In this document: positions 19,587 through 28,462 of the stretch, in pieces | Layout of the letters: every line of letters begins with the position of its first letter | Numbering within the stretch: the stretch's first letter is position 1 | Assembly: GCA_021787735.1 (NCBI GenBank) | Contig: JAJYLL010000035.1 | Coordinates: 1-42,428, forward strand | DNA length: 42,428 nucleotides | Direction of reading: 5' to 3' | From: Acidobacteriota bacterium | Lineage (GTDB): Bacteria; Acidobacteriota; Terriglobia; UBA7540 | The notes under the pieces: generated by a model | Databases searched by the model: none | Told to the model about the DNA's origin: nothing | The model's input: the letters and a program-made list of their open reading frames with translations, nothing else | Program-made: the position numbers and the translations under genes

Positions 19587-21608
19587 ATGTCAAGAAATCG
19601 TTCCTTTTTCGCGACAAAGGGTCATGCGGCGCAAGCCGAAGCGGTTCGCATGCTCAAGCCGGCTCTGCTTGTAGTGCTGTTCTGCCTTCTGGTATCGGCA
19701 GCGACAACGGCCATGAAGGCGGCCACGAGCCAACTCACGACGCCGAAGGCAGGGCCAAACCAGCTTGAGCTTACTTACACCCTGGGCATGGAACGGCCTT
19801 CAACACACCTTCTGCAGGTGGAAATCACCGCAAAGGAGGTGACGGGGCCGGTCCTTCGATTCGCGATGCCAGTGTGGGCGCCCGGCCGTTATGCCATTTA
19901 CGATTTTGCAAAAGGCGTACAGGAATTCACTGCTCAAGGGGCGAACGGCCAGGCGCTTCCCTGGGCGCAGCCGGACAAGCAAACATGGATTGTGAATTCA
20001 TCCGACTGCGGCGGCACAGTCGTGGTGCGCTACAAGGTCTTCGCCAATGATCTGACCGGCTCCTTTTCGCAGTTCGACACGTCGCACGGCGCCATCAACG
20101 GAGCCTCCGTCTTCATGTACCTGCCGGGCAACAAACCCGACCCTATCACACTGACAATTCATCCTCCGCAGGGATGGAAGATCATCAGCGGATTTTCGAT
20201 CTCACCCACCGAGACCACATTCCAGGTTCCGAACTACGACATTCTTGTCGATACCCCGCTCGAAATTGCGCCTGATTGCTGGGTGAGCGATTTCGAGGAG
20301 GGAGGAAAGACATTTCGCGTGGCCGTGCACAGTTACGGGAGCAGCCCTGATGAGGTATCCCTTCGCTCGTCTCTGGTTGATGGGGTAAAAAAGATTGTCA
20401 GCTCCGAAATGGCAATGATGCCCGAACCCGATTTCAAGCATTACACGTTTCTTTTCCATTTCGATCCTGACATTGCTATGGGCGACGGGATGGAACATCT
20501 GAACTCAACAGACATCATCGTGCGTGGTTCACTTTCAAGCAGCGGAGTATCACAAGCCCTTGAAACCGCCGCCCATGAGTTCTTCCATCTCTGGAACGTG
20601 AAGCGGTTGCGCCCCGTCGGCCTCGGTCCTTTTAATTACAGCCACGAAGTTTACACGCGTTCATTGTGGTTCGTGGAAGGAATCACGACTTACTACTCCT
20701 ACGTAAACCTGTTGCGCAGCGGCATCTGGTCGCAGCAGGAATTTCTGGATCGCTTGGCGGGTGAAATCCGGGCGCTTCGTGAAGACCCGGGCCGCAGGCT
20801 GATGTCAGCGGAGAGTTCCAGTTTCCATGCATGGTTCTACGATCGCGCGCCCCAAATGCAGGAGACGAACTTTGCCAACACTACTATTTCCTACTACAAC
20901 AAAGGCGCCTTGCTGGGGATGCTGCTCGATCTTGAGATTCGCTCTGCGACGCACGGGACAAAATCTCTGGATGATGTGATGCGGCTGATGTACAGGAAAT
21001 TCTACGAAAGCCCGGCGACCAGTTACTACCTGCACGGCCGCGGCTACACGGAGGCGGATATCCTCACCGCTGTCAATCAAGTTTCCGGAGCCGACTTTGC
21101 GCCATTCTTCCAGAAATACGTTGCGGGCACCGCGCCGCTTCCTTACAACGAAATCTTCGCGAAGGCCGGAATGTCGCTCAACATTGCGACCTCAGCCAAT
21201 GCGCCTCCGAGCCTGGGTGTACTTGTGGAGCCGGTCGATACCGGCGACAAGATTTTTTCGGTCATACCGGGTGGCGCAGCAGATCGTGCCGGGTTAAGCC
21301 GCGACGACATTCTGATTTCCGTAGACGATCAATCGCTTGTAACTGACACGCTTGAGGACCGGCTCGGCATTTACCCGGCAGGCGCAAAAGTCCTGTTTGA
21401 AGTGCAGCGTCGAGAATCGCACCGCTTTATTTACGTTCAGCTTGACCCGCCGCAGCCTGACGAGTATTCGATCACGGAAGTACCCGGGGCCTCGGAGGGG
21501 CAGATAAAAATCCGGCAGGGCTGGCTGGAAGGAGAACAGGTGGGGGCGAGCCACAGCGCGCCGACGGATGCCGCAGCCGGAGGAGTCAGGAAGTCCGCTT
21601 CTTCCTGA
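19587..21608 (+). CDS. M61 family aminopeptidase with PDZ domain
   Basis: A 673-residue protein; the ATG at 19587 has GAAGGAGA upstream. A hydrophobic signal segment lies at about residues 26-45. The zinc site is HEFFHLWN at His330-Asn337, with a further Glu near 364 in LWFVEGITTYY, matching glycyl aminopeptidase M61. An N-terminal beta domain (about 50-220) comes before it, and a PDZ domain (about 545-620) follows, as usual in bacterial members. These enzymes remove N-terminal residues, often Gly or Ala, from peptides. It is the third exported hydrolase in a row. Its end overlaps the end of the convergent DedA gene by 23 bases. No terminator is evident. Confidence 0.94.
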   Translation: MSRNRSFFATKGHAAQAEAVRMLKPALLVVLFCLLVSAATTAMKAATSQLTTPKAGPNQLELTYTLGMERPSTHLLQVEITAKEVTGPVLRFAMPVWAPGRYAIYDFAKGVQEFTAQGANGQALPWAQPDKQTWIVNSSDCGGTVVVRYKVFANDLTGSFSQFDTSHGAINGASVFMYLPGNKPDPITLTIHPPQGWKIISGFSISPTETTFQVPNYDILVDTPLEIAPDCWVSDFEEGGKTFRVAVHSYGSSPDEVSLRSSLVDGVKKIVSSEMAMMPEPDFKHYTFLFHFDPDIAMGDGMEHLNSTDIIVRGSLSSSGVSQALETAAHEFFHLWNVKRLRPVGLGPFNYSHEVYTRSLWFVEGITTYYSYVNLLRSGIWSQQEFLDRLAGEIRALREDPGRRLMSAESSSFHAWFYDRAPQMQETNFANTTISYYNKGALLGMLLDLEIRSATHGTKSLDDVMRLMYRKFYESPATSYYLHGRGYTEADILTAVNQVSGADFAPFFQKYVAGTAPLPYNEIFAKAGMSLNIATSANAPPSLGVLVEPVDTGDKIFSVIPGGAADRAGLSRDDILISVDDQSLVTDTLEDRLGIYPAGAKVLFEVQRRESHRFIYVQLDPPQPDEYSITEVPGASEGQIKIRQGWLEGEQVGASHSAPTDAAAGGVRKSASS

Positions 21609-22197
21609 AATAGTACGAGGTCACAGCAATTACGACGGCAACAATCACGACAGCCAACACCAGTTCATTGACTTCCACCAAGTACTGCTGGACCAGTCGC
21701 CAGCTGTTTCCGAACAGGAAACCTATGTAGATAATGGAAATGGCCCACACTGTCGCCCCTGTGAAATTGAAAATGAGAAACCGACGATAACGCATCCGAA
21801 AGAGTCCAGCCAGGATTCCGGCAAACATGCGAAGGCCGGTAATGAACCTGCCGGTGAACACCGCCCACTGGCCGTATTTCAGAAACAGCATCTGGGAGTG
21901 ATCAAAGGATTTTGCGATGACGGGATATCTTCGGATGAACCTGTCAACAAACCGCCGGCCACCTACACTCCCAATCAGGAATCCCATCGAATCGCCAAGA
22001 GTGGCCCCTGCAATCGCCACCAGAATGCTGGGAAGCAGATCAATTTTCCCGTGGTAAGCCAGAAACCCGGCAAACAGCAGGACTGTTTCGCCCGGAATTG
22101 GAATGCCCGCGTTCTCCAGCATGACTCCGACGAAAACAACCCAGTAGCCGTACTCCGCAAAAAATCCCGCAAGTGTCTGGAAGATCGTGTGTGCCAT
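21586..22197 (-). CDS. DedA family (SNARE-associated) inner membrane protein
   Basis: A 203-residue membrane protein from the ATG at 22197. The family signature NAGIPIPGETVLLF lies near residues 28-41. GDSMGFLIGSVGGRRFVDRF and GRFITGLRMFAGILAGLFRM follow, with about four to five hydrophobic segments. DedA proteins support membrane homeostasis; some members move undecaprenyl phosphate or phosphatidylethanolamine across the membrane, and others matter for pH and drug tolerance. Which activity this one has is not visible. It is convergent with the M61 peptidase gene and about 150 bases from the divergent methyltransferase/MTHFR operon. Confidence 0.94.
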   Translation of the reverse strand: MAHTIFQTLAGFFAEYGYWVVFVGVMLENAGIPIPGETVLLFAGFLAYHGKIDLLPSILVAIAGATLGDSMGFLIGSVGGRRFVDRFIRRYPVIAKSFDHSQMLFLKYGQWAVFTGRFITGLRMFAGILAGLFRMRYRRFLIFNFTGATVWAISIIYIGFLFGNSWRLVQQYLVEVNELVLAVVIVAVVIAVTSYYFRKKRTS

Positions 22198-22311
22198 GTT
22201 TGAGAATTGGGATTAAGGACCTCTCCGGACGGGCCAAGGCGCAACTTCAATGATAGCTTATCGGGCGCTTTCGGTCACTCTTTATTCGTCCGGTCCAGGG
22301 TCGGGTGCCTC

Positions 22312-22341
22312 TCGTCACTGGCGCCAGCGGCGTGTTAAACT
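22312..22341 (+). promoter_or_regulatory. possible extended -10 promoter before the methyltransferase/MTHFR operon
   Basis: TG at 22333-22334, one base, then TAAACT at 22336-22341 form an extended -10 (four of six). The -35 is weak (TCGTCA at 22312-22317, spacer 18). The start point would be near 22348, only about three bases before the GTG at 22351, so the message would be almost leaderless. Confidence 0.28.
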
Positions 22342-22350
22342 ACGCTAAGC

Positions 22351-24258
22351 GTGCGAGAACCTATCCTTGAACGGCTTGAGAAGCGTCCGCTGGTCTGTGA
22401 CGGTGCAATGGGCACCATGTTGTACGCTAAGGGTGTATCCCTCAATCGCTGCTTTGATGAGTTGAACCTTGTCTCGCCGCACCTCGTCAAAGAAGTCCAC
22501 ATGGGATACGTTAAGGCCGGCGCCGAACTCCTTGAAACCAACACTTTTGGAGCAAACCGCTTTCGCCTGGCCAAGTTTGACCTGGCCGACAAAGTGCGCG
22601 ATATCAACCTGGCCGGGGCGCGCCTGGCTCGGGAGAGCGCGGGAGAAGATCTTTATGTAGCCGGGTCCGTCGGCCCCTTGGGGCTGCGACTCGAACCCCT
22701 GGGACCAACTTCACTGGAGGAAGCGCGGAGCGCTTTCCGCGAGCAGGTTGCAGCGCTTGCCGAGGGCGGTGTGGACCTGATTGTGATTGAGACCATGATG
22801 GACCTGGAAGAGGCGCACCAGGCCCTGCTTGCCGCACGGGAGGCCAGTTCACTGCCCGTGATCGTCCAAATGACGATCCAGGAAGACGGAAACTCGCCTT
22901 CCGGCGCCAGCCCGGAAGGTTTTGCCCGGCAGCTTGACGCCTGGGGAGCGGATGTTATCGGTGTGAACTGCGGCACGGGACCTGCAACCGTCCTGGAAAC
23001 GCTTGAAAGAATGGCCGCAGTGACAACAAAGAAGCTTTCTGCCCAGCCCAATGCCGGATTGCCACATTCCATTGATGGGCGGACGCATTACCTTTCCTCA
23101 CCGGAATATATGGCTGAACGCGCCGGCCGCTTTATCCAGGCCGGAGCCCGCATTGTGGGTGGATGCTGTGGAACCACGCCGCAGCACATCGGCGCCATCA
23201 AAGCAGCGGTGAAGTCAATGGGACCGCAGGCTGCGCGGGCCACCGTCGAGACAGCCCTTCGCCCGCCACAGGCGCTTGACCCTTTGCCCATCGAACACCG
23301 TTCGACCCTGGCCGGGAAACTGGTGCAGGGGGAATTCCCCGTTGTGGTGGAAATCATTCCGCCCAAAGGCTGCGACCCGGTGCGTGAAGTAGAGGGCGCT
23401 CAATATCTGAAAAGGCATGGAATTGACGCTGTCAATATCCCGGATGGCTCCGGCGCAACAGCAAGGATGAGCGCGCAGACACTGGCCGTGGTGATCCAGC
23501 AACAGGCGGGAATCGAGACGTTGCTCCATTTCAGTTGCCGAGGCCGCAACGTGCTCAGCCTCCAGTCTGATATTCTGGGCGCACATGCCCTGGGCATCCG
23601 CAACGTCTGGGCCGTAACGGGCGAACCGCCACAATTTGCAACACTACCGTCCGCAACGGCGGTATTTGATGTGGACGCCATCGGACTGGTCAATGTTCTG
23701 AGCAACCTGAACCGCGGGCTTGATTTGGGAGGCAATCCGCTGGGAACTCAGACCAGCTTCCTGATCGGAGTGGGCCTCAATCCAAATGCGCTTGATACGG
23801 ATGAGGAGCTGCGCCGTTTTGAATTCAAGGTCAAGGCGGGAGCAGATTATGGCGTGATCCGTCCGGTGTTTGATTTTGACCGCCTTACCCGTTTTCTACG
23901 CCGCGTGCAGGCGCTTGACGTGCCGCAGATCCCGCTGCTTGCAGGAATCCATCCCCTGACAAGCTACCGGAATGCGGAATTCCTTAACAATGAGGTTCCC
24001 GGCATGTCAGTTTCGCCAGGAATTCTGAAGCGAATGCGCAGGGTGGATACGGGTGAAAAAGCGCGCGCCGAAGGGCTCAGCATCGCCAGGGAAATGCTGC
24101 TGGAAGTTCGCGAACTCGTGCAAGGAGTTCAGATCGTAGCGCCATTTTCCAGGTATGCTATGGCTGTGGAAGTGATTGAAGTGCTAGGTCGGCAAGGTCA
24201 CGAACCTGGAGTGGAAGGCCGGCAGCCGTCGGCCCAGGGAAAAGCTGATGCGTTGTAA
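22351..24258 (+). CDS. homocysteine S-methyltransferase/methylenetetrahydrofolate reductase fusion
   Basis: A 635-residue bifunctional enzyme like YitJ of Bacillus. Residues 1-300 form the Hcy-binding domain: DGAMGTML at the start and zinc ligands Cys207 (GVNCGTGP), Cys272 and Cys273 (GGCCGTTP). Residues from about 325 form the MTHFR barrel, beginning VVVEIIPPKGCDP and containing NIPDGSGATARMS, AVTGEPP and a C-terminal ARAEGLSIAREML. It would supply methyl groups from folate and make methionine from homocysteine. The start is a GTG with no ribosome binding site, which fits a near-leaderless message. It heads an operon with xseB 31 bases later. Placing folate metabolism ahead of isoprenoid genes is unusual but has no clear functional meaning. 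Confidence 0.95.
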   Translation: MREPILERLEKRPLVCDGAMGTMLYAKGVSLNRCFDELNLVSPHLVKEVHMGYVKAGAELLETNTFGANRFRLAKFDLADKVRDINLAGARLARESAGEDLYVAGSVGPLGLRLEPLGPTSLEEARSAFREQVAALAEGGVDLIVIETMMDLEEAHQALLAAREASSLPVIVQMTIQEDGNSPSGASPEGFARQLDAWGADVIGVNCGTGPATVLETLERMAAVTTKKLSAQPNAGLPHSIDGRTHYLSSPEYMAERAGRFIQAGARIVGGCCGTTPQHIGAIKAAVKSMGPQAARATVETALRPPQALDPLPIEHRSTLAGKLVQGEFPVVVEIIPPKGCDPVREVEGAQYLKRHGIDAVNIPDGSGATARMSAQTLAVVIQQQAGIETLLHFSCRGRNVLSLQSDILGAHALGIRNVWAVTGEPPQFATLPSATAVFDVDAIGLVNVLSNLNRGLDLGGNPLGTQTSFLIGVGLNPNALDTDEELRRFEFKVKAGADYGVIRPVFDFDRLTRFLRRVQALDVPQIPLLAGIHPLTSYRNAEFLNNEVPGMSVSPGILKRMRRVDTGEKARAEGLSIAREMLLEVRELVQGVQIVAPFSRYAMAVEVIEVLGRQGHEPGVEGRQPSAQGKADAL

Positions 24259-24289
24259 CGATTCACTCCGGAGGTCATAACAAATCGAG

Positions 24290-24556
24290 ATGTCGCAATC
24301 TTCAAAACCCGCCAAGCCAGAGTCCTTCGAAAAGAATGTTGAGAGGCTGGATGCCATTGTGCGCCAGCTCGAAGATGCCGACCTTCCACTTGAAAAGGCT
24401 TTGCAGCTTTATGAGGAAGGCATGAAACTTTCGGAGGTTTGCCAGAAGCAGTTGCAGGAAGCCGAAGGCCGCATCCAGGTGCTGATGAAAAAGGCCGGTG
24501 GGAAAATTGTGGCTGAACCCTTTGAAGAGGAAGATAACGAAACGGAGACGCTTTGA
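24290..24556 (+). CDS. xseB: exodeoxyribonuclease VII small subunit
   Basis: An 88-residue protein with the conserved XseB helix pair: FEKNVERLDAIVRQLEDADLPLE written in part as RLDAIVRQLE and DLPLEKALQLYEEGM. It binds XseA to form the nuclease that trims single-stranded DNA to oligonucleotides. xseA is not in the window. GGAGG lies about 17 bases before the ATG, farther than ideal. Its stop overlaps the ispA start in TTGA, the classic coupling seen in xseB-ispA-dxs operons. Confidence 0.96.
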   Translation: MSQSSKPAKPESFEKNVERLDAIVRQLEDADLPLEKALQLYEEGMKLSEVCQKQLQEAEGRIQVLMKKAGGKIVAEPFEEEDNETETL

Positions 24557-25449
24557 GCACTACAACTACGGTTTCACAATTTCTTGAAGAACAGCGTGTC
24601 CTGATCGATCAGGAACTCGACCGGATCCTTCCGCCGGAGGATACCGTCCCGATTTCTATTCACAAAGCGATGCGGTACTCCGTGTTTGCGGGAGGCAAGC
24701 GGCTGCGGCCGATTCTCTGTGTCGAGACCGGACGGCTGATGGGCACAGAAAGTCCCTCCCTGCTGCGGATTGCTTCCGCGCTGGAACTGGTGCACACGTA
24801 CTCCCTGATCCATGATGACCTGCCCGCACTCGATAACGATGACTTGCGTCGAGGCAAGCCCACCTGCCACCGTGTATTCGGAGAATCCACGGCCATCCTG
24901 ACGGGAGACGCCCTGCTGACACTGACATATGAAGTGATGGCCGAACCGGGGTTAGCCACGCCGGAACAGCAACTTCGAATTATTTACGAACTGGCAAATG
25001 CGACAGGAACGCGTAACGGCATGGTGGCCGGTCAGGTGTTGGATCTGGAGGCGAGCAATCAGGCCGCCGATGCCGGTATGCTGGATTTAATCCACTCCTC
25101 CAAGACCGGAGCATTCCTTTGCGCTGCAGTTCGGTGTGGGGCCATCTTTGCCGGTTCGGCCGAGTCCGACATTGAGCGGATCACAGTCTACGGACGGAAG
25201 ATCGGACTGGCCTTCCAGATTGCGGATGATCTGCTTGACGTCCTGGGCTCAAGCGCCACGCTTGGCAAGACTGCCGGCAAGGACGACGAACAAGGTAAGG
25301 CAACCTACCCGGCGCTTTACGGTATCGAAGAATCTCGCCGCATGGCCAAACTCCTGGTTCAGGAAGCATGCCAAAGCCTGGAACCTTATGGCAAGGCAGC
25401 CGGCAGACTGCAGGAGTTGGCTTATTTCCTGATCGAGAGGACTACCTGA
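24553..25449 (+). CDS. ispA: farnesyl diphosphate synthase (polyprenyl synthetase family)
   Basis: A 298-residue enzyme that joins dimethylallyl and isopentenyl diphosphates into C10 and C15 chains. The first Asp-rich motif is HDDLPALDNDDLRRGKP (Asp88-Asp89 and onward) with the two-residue insertion typical of bacterial type II FPP synthases. The second is FQIADDLLD near residue 225. GGKRLRP near 45 binds diphosphate. The start is a TTG overlapping the xseB stop; GGAG lies just upstream. Product length is inferred: C15 is usual for this operon, but C20 cannot be excluded. Farnesyl diphosphate would feed the squalene-type synthase at 40560-41423. Confidence 0.95.
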   Translation: MSTTTTVSQFLEEQRVLIDQELDRILPPEDTVPISIHKAMRYSVFAGGKRLRPILCVETGRLMGTESPSLLRIASALELVHTYSLIHDDLPALDNDDLRRGKPTCHRVFGESTAILTGDALLTLTYEVMAEPGLATPEQQLRIIYELANATGTRNGMVAGQVLDLEASNQAADAGMLDLIHSSKTGAFLCAAVRCGAIFAGSAESDIERITVYGRKIGLAFQIADDLLDVLGSSATLGKTAGKDDEQGKATYPALYGIEESRRMAKLLVQEACQSLEPYGKAAGRLQELAYFLIERTT

Positions 25450-27353
25450 TGGAATATCGGTATCTCTCAAATATCGATTCTCCCGCGGACCTGAAGAAGG
25501 TCCCGCGCGAAGACCTCCCTGTTGTTGCGGAGGAGCTCCGCGACTACCTTATTTCCGTAGTGTCGAAAGTCGGCGGCCACCTGGCTTCGAGCCTTGGAGC
25601 CGTCGAATTGACGCTGGCGCTTCACTACCTGTTTGATACGCCCAAAGACAAGATCGTCTGGGACGTGGGACACCAGGCCTACGGCCACAAAGTTCTCACG
25701 GGCCGGCGGGACCGCCTGCCGACCATTCGCCAATACGGCGGTATTTCCGGTTTCCCCGTGCGCACCGAAAGCCCGTATGACACCTTCAACGTGGCCCACG
25801 CAGGCACTGCGATTTCCGGAGCGCTCGGAATGGCCGTGGCCCGCGACCTGAAGGGCGAGGACTTCCATGTGATCGCTGTGGTGGGCGACGCAGGCCTGAC
25901 GTCCGGCCTGGAGCTCGAAGGAATCAACAATCTCGGAACACTGCAGAAGAAAGTCCTCGTGGTTCTTAACGACAACGAGATGTCAATCTCCCCGAACGTG
26001 GGAGCGATCGCTGGCTATCTGAACCGGGTGGTACACGGCCAGGCATATCATCGCGTTACCCAGGAAGTCGAAAAGATGATCCTTTCGGTCCCGCGACTTG
26101 GACCGCGCCTGCTGAAACTCTCCAAGGACCTGGTCGAATCCGCAAAAGCCGCGCTGATCCCGGGACTGGTCTTCGAGGAACTCGGTTTTGACTACGTAGG
26201 CCCGATCAGCGGCCACAACATGGAAGAGCTATTGACCGTCCTCACGCGGGTGAAAGACAATCCCAAGCCCACTCTGCTTCACGTGGTCACGCAGAAAGGC
26301 AAGGGCTACCCGCTTGCTGAAAAATTGCCCGTGAAGTTCCACGGCGTAACCCAGTTTGATGTTGCTACCGGAGCGTTTCGCAAGGCCCCGGCAAAGGCCC
26401 CCAGTTACACTTCCGTATTTGGCAGCGCCATGTGCGAACTTGCGGAGAAAGACAAGCGTATCGTGGCCATCACGGCCGCCATGTCTGAAGGGACGGGGCT
26501 GGTTGAATTTTCCCAACGCTTTCCCGATCGCTTTTTTGACGTTGGCATTGCCGAACAGCATGCCGTGACCTTCGCCTGTGGACTCGCCTGCGAAGGCATC
26601 CGCCCGATGGTCGCCATCTATTCAACGTTCCTCCAGCGGGCTTACGACCAGGTTTTCCATGACGCGGCGCTGATGCGGTTGCCGGTCGCCTTTGCGCTGG
26701 ATCGCGCGGGAATTGTAGGTGCTGACGGCCCCACTCATAACGGGCTGTACGATCTGGCTTATCTGTCGGCGATCCCCGGAATGGTGATCATGGCACCCAA
26801 AGACGAGAACGAATTGCGCCACATGCTGGCCACGTCACTCAGCGTGGACGGCCCGGCGGCCGTCCGCTATCCCCGTGGCAACGGATTTGGCGTAACGATC
26901 GACCCTGAATTCAAACGGCTGGAAATCGGCAAAGGCGAGATTCTTCGCGAAGGGAGCGACATCGCCATCTTGGCGCTCGGCAGCATGGTTTACCCGGCGA
27001 TGGAATCGGCCGAACGTCTTGCAGCCGCCGGAATCCACGCCACGGTGATCAACGCGCGCTTCATGAAGCCGCTCGATCAGGAACTGATCTGTTGCCTGGC
27101 GTCAGAAAAACAATTTCTGGTAACAATCGAAGAGGGTACAGAGTGCGGCGGGTTCGGCTCCGCGGTCGCTGCCCTGCTCCAGGACCGGCGAATTCCCGCC
27201 AGCGTGGTCCGCATTGCTGTTCCTGACCGAATCATCCCCCACGGCGCGCCAAATCTGCTCCACGCCAAGTATGGTCTGGACGCCGACGGAATCGTTGAAA
27301 AAATTCAGAGCTTCGTGAACAAGGCGCCGGCCGTCCGCAAACTCAGTCTGTGA
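25449..27353 (+). CDS. dxs: 1-deoxy-D-xylulose-5-phosphate synthase
   Basis: A 634-residue thiamine diphosphate enzyme joining pyruvate and glyceraldehyde 3-phosphate, the first step of the MEP pathway. The ATG at 25449 overlaps the ispA stop in TGATG. Hallmarks: GGHLASSLG, VWDVGHQAYGHKVLTGR, the cofactor motif GDAGLTSGLELEGINN (GDA where GDG is more common), DRAGIVGADGPTHNGLYD and the C-terminal transketolase domain with RYPRGNG. The length is normal. It ends the operon; no clear terminator is seen in 27354-27483, which also holds no gene before the convergent creatininase-family gene. Confidence 0.97.
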   Translation: MEYRYLSNIDSPADLKKVPREDLPVVAEELRDYLISVVSKVGGHLASSLGAVELTLALHYLFDTPKDKIVWDVGHQAYGHKVLTGRRDRLPTIRQYGGISGFPVRTESPYDTFNVAHAGTAISGALGMAVARDLKGEDFHVIAVVGDAGLTSGLELEGINNLGTLQKKVLVVLNDNEMSISPNVGAIAGYLNRVVHGQAYHRVTQEVEKMILSVPRLGPRLLKLSKDLVESAKAALIPGLVFEELGFDYVGPISGHNMEELLTVLTRVKDNPKPTLLHVVTQKGKGYPLAEKLPVKFHGVTQFDVATGAFRKAPAKAPSYTSVFGSAMCELAEKDKRIVAITAAMSEGTGLVEFSQRFPDRFFDVGIAEQHAVTFACGLACEGIRPMVAIYSTFLQRAYDQVFHDAALMRLPVAFALDRAGIVGADGPTHNGLYDLAYLSAIPGMVIMAPKDENELRHMLATSLSVDGPAAVRYPRGNGFGVTIDPEFKRLEIGKGEILREGSDIAILALGSMVYPAMESAERLAAAGIHATVINARFMKPLDQELICCLASEKQFLVTIEEGTECGGFGSAVAALLQDRRIPASVVRIAVPDRIIPHGAPNLLHAKYGLDADGIVEKIQSFVNKAPAVRKLSL

Positions 27354-27483
27354 GTGCTGACGGGCCTGACTTCAGACATGAGTCCGTAGCCGATTGGCGA
27401 GCGGTCGCTTCCCGGCTGTGCTCAAAGGCGCTGTAAGGCAATTGTTTCGGGTTGCAAAGCTGGGACCCGAGTTCAGTCAGGCG

Positions 27484-28248
27484 CTATAGCTTTCCGCTGT
27501 GAATTTCTCCGACAACTTCGGCGAGTTTCTCGACGATAACGGAAAGAATTCTTTCGCCTTTTTCTCTGGAGGCCTTCCTCGGGTCTCCAATACCACCGTG
27601 GCGCGACAACCCCTTAAAGGGTTTGGCGACTGAGACCTTTCCCGGAACAAACAAGTCGCTGCCTTCAAACTTTGAAGGGTTCTCCGGCCCGTCGGGATCG
27701 ATCAAATCTTTCCGCACAAGCTCCGGCCTTGCCACCAACATGACCGACGTTTCAAGCTCGCCGGAGTGGCCCATTCCGCCGATGGGCGTTTCGCGGATGG
27801 CTTGAATCTCCTCGGTGATCAGATGCCAATATGTCACTCCGACGACCTTGGTTGTGGGACCAAGTTTGTACCGGAGTCTTTCAGCCATCAGAGAAACTTT
27901 GTTAGTGTTGCCTCCGTGGCTGTTGAGCAGGATAAAGTTTCTGAAGCCGTGCTCAGCCATGCTGGAGACAAGCTGTTCGCCAACCTCGATGAATGTGTCA
28001 ATCTCCGCCGTCAGCGAGCCCGCAAAATCCATGTGGTGGCGCGAGCAGCCAAGCCACGTCATGGGAAGCAGAAGAACCTGGCCGGGAATTGCCTGTTCCA
28101 GGCGTCGGGCAATTGTCTCCCCGATAATCGAGTCCGTCCCGAGCGGCAGGTGAAGGCTGTGCTGCTCGACAGAGCCAAAAGGAATGACGACAACCATGCT
28201 GCGATCAAGGTTCGCTACCTGCGGTGAGGTAAGTTCGTAGAGAAGCAT
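27484..28248 (-). CDS. creatininase family amidohydrolase
   Basis: A 254-residue protein from the ATG at 28248. Creatininase-fold metal motifs are present: PFGSVEQHSLHLPLGTD (Glu and His), LLNSHGGN and GGMGHSGELETS. Family members hydrolyse cyclic or linear amides (creatinine, or formamides such as those of riboflavin and F420 breakdown or mycofactocin processing), so the substrate is unknown. Upstream on the same strand are a small frame and an SDR gene, which may be co-transcribed. Confidence 0.92.
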   Translation of the reverse strand: MLLYELTSPQVANLDRSMVVVIPFGSVEQHSLHLPLGTDSIIGETIARRLEQAIPGQVLLLPMTWLGCSRHHMDFAGSLTAEIDTFIEVGEQLVSSMAEHGFRNFILLNSHGGNTNKVSLMAERLRYKLGPTTKVVGVTYWHLITEEIQAIRETPIGGMGHSGELETSVMLVARPELVRKDLIDPDGPENPSKFEGSDLFVPGKVSVAKPFKGLSRHGGIGDPRKASREKGERILSVIVEKLAEVVGEIHSGKL

Positions 28249-28252
28249 GAGG

Positions 28253-28456
28253 TTAGATTAACACGCCTGGGGTCTGACAAGACCGCATGAGAAGCAACGA
28301 TCCCGCAAGACATCCAGCCGGTCTTTCGCCCAGGCACGGCCGCTTTGCTGAATCCGCCAAGCGATATTTCTGCAGCGCATCGAGGTCCGGAAAAATGCCA
28401 AGCCCTGGTTTTACAAGGAACTTGCCTTTGACCCTTTCAATTGCCGATAGCCGCAC
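28253..28456 (-). CDS. small hypothetical frame between SDR and creatininase-family genes
   Basis: A 67-residue frame from a GTG at 28456, starting 6 bases after the SDR stop and ending 4 bases before the creatininase-family start. The exact fit between two co-directional genes is the only support. The first 35 residues (GKFLVKPGLGIFPDLDALQKY) look protein-like; the rest is Arg- and Cys-rich and weaker. No family recognised and no ribosome binding site of note. It may be a decayed gene end. Confidence 0.25.
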   Translation of the reverse strand: MRLSAIERVKGKFLVKPGLGIFPDLDALQKYRLADSAKRPCLGERPAGCLAGSLLLMRSCQTPGVLI

Positions 28457-28462
28457 GATGCG

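Noticed and set aside
21568..22203. Plus-strand frame of 211 residues over the DedA gene
   Set aside because: DedA signature motifs are on the minus strand; the plus frame is polar and without known features.
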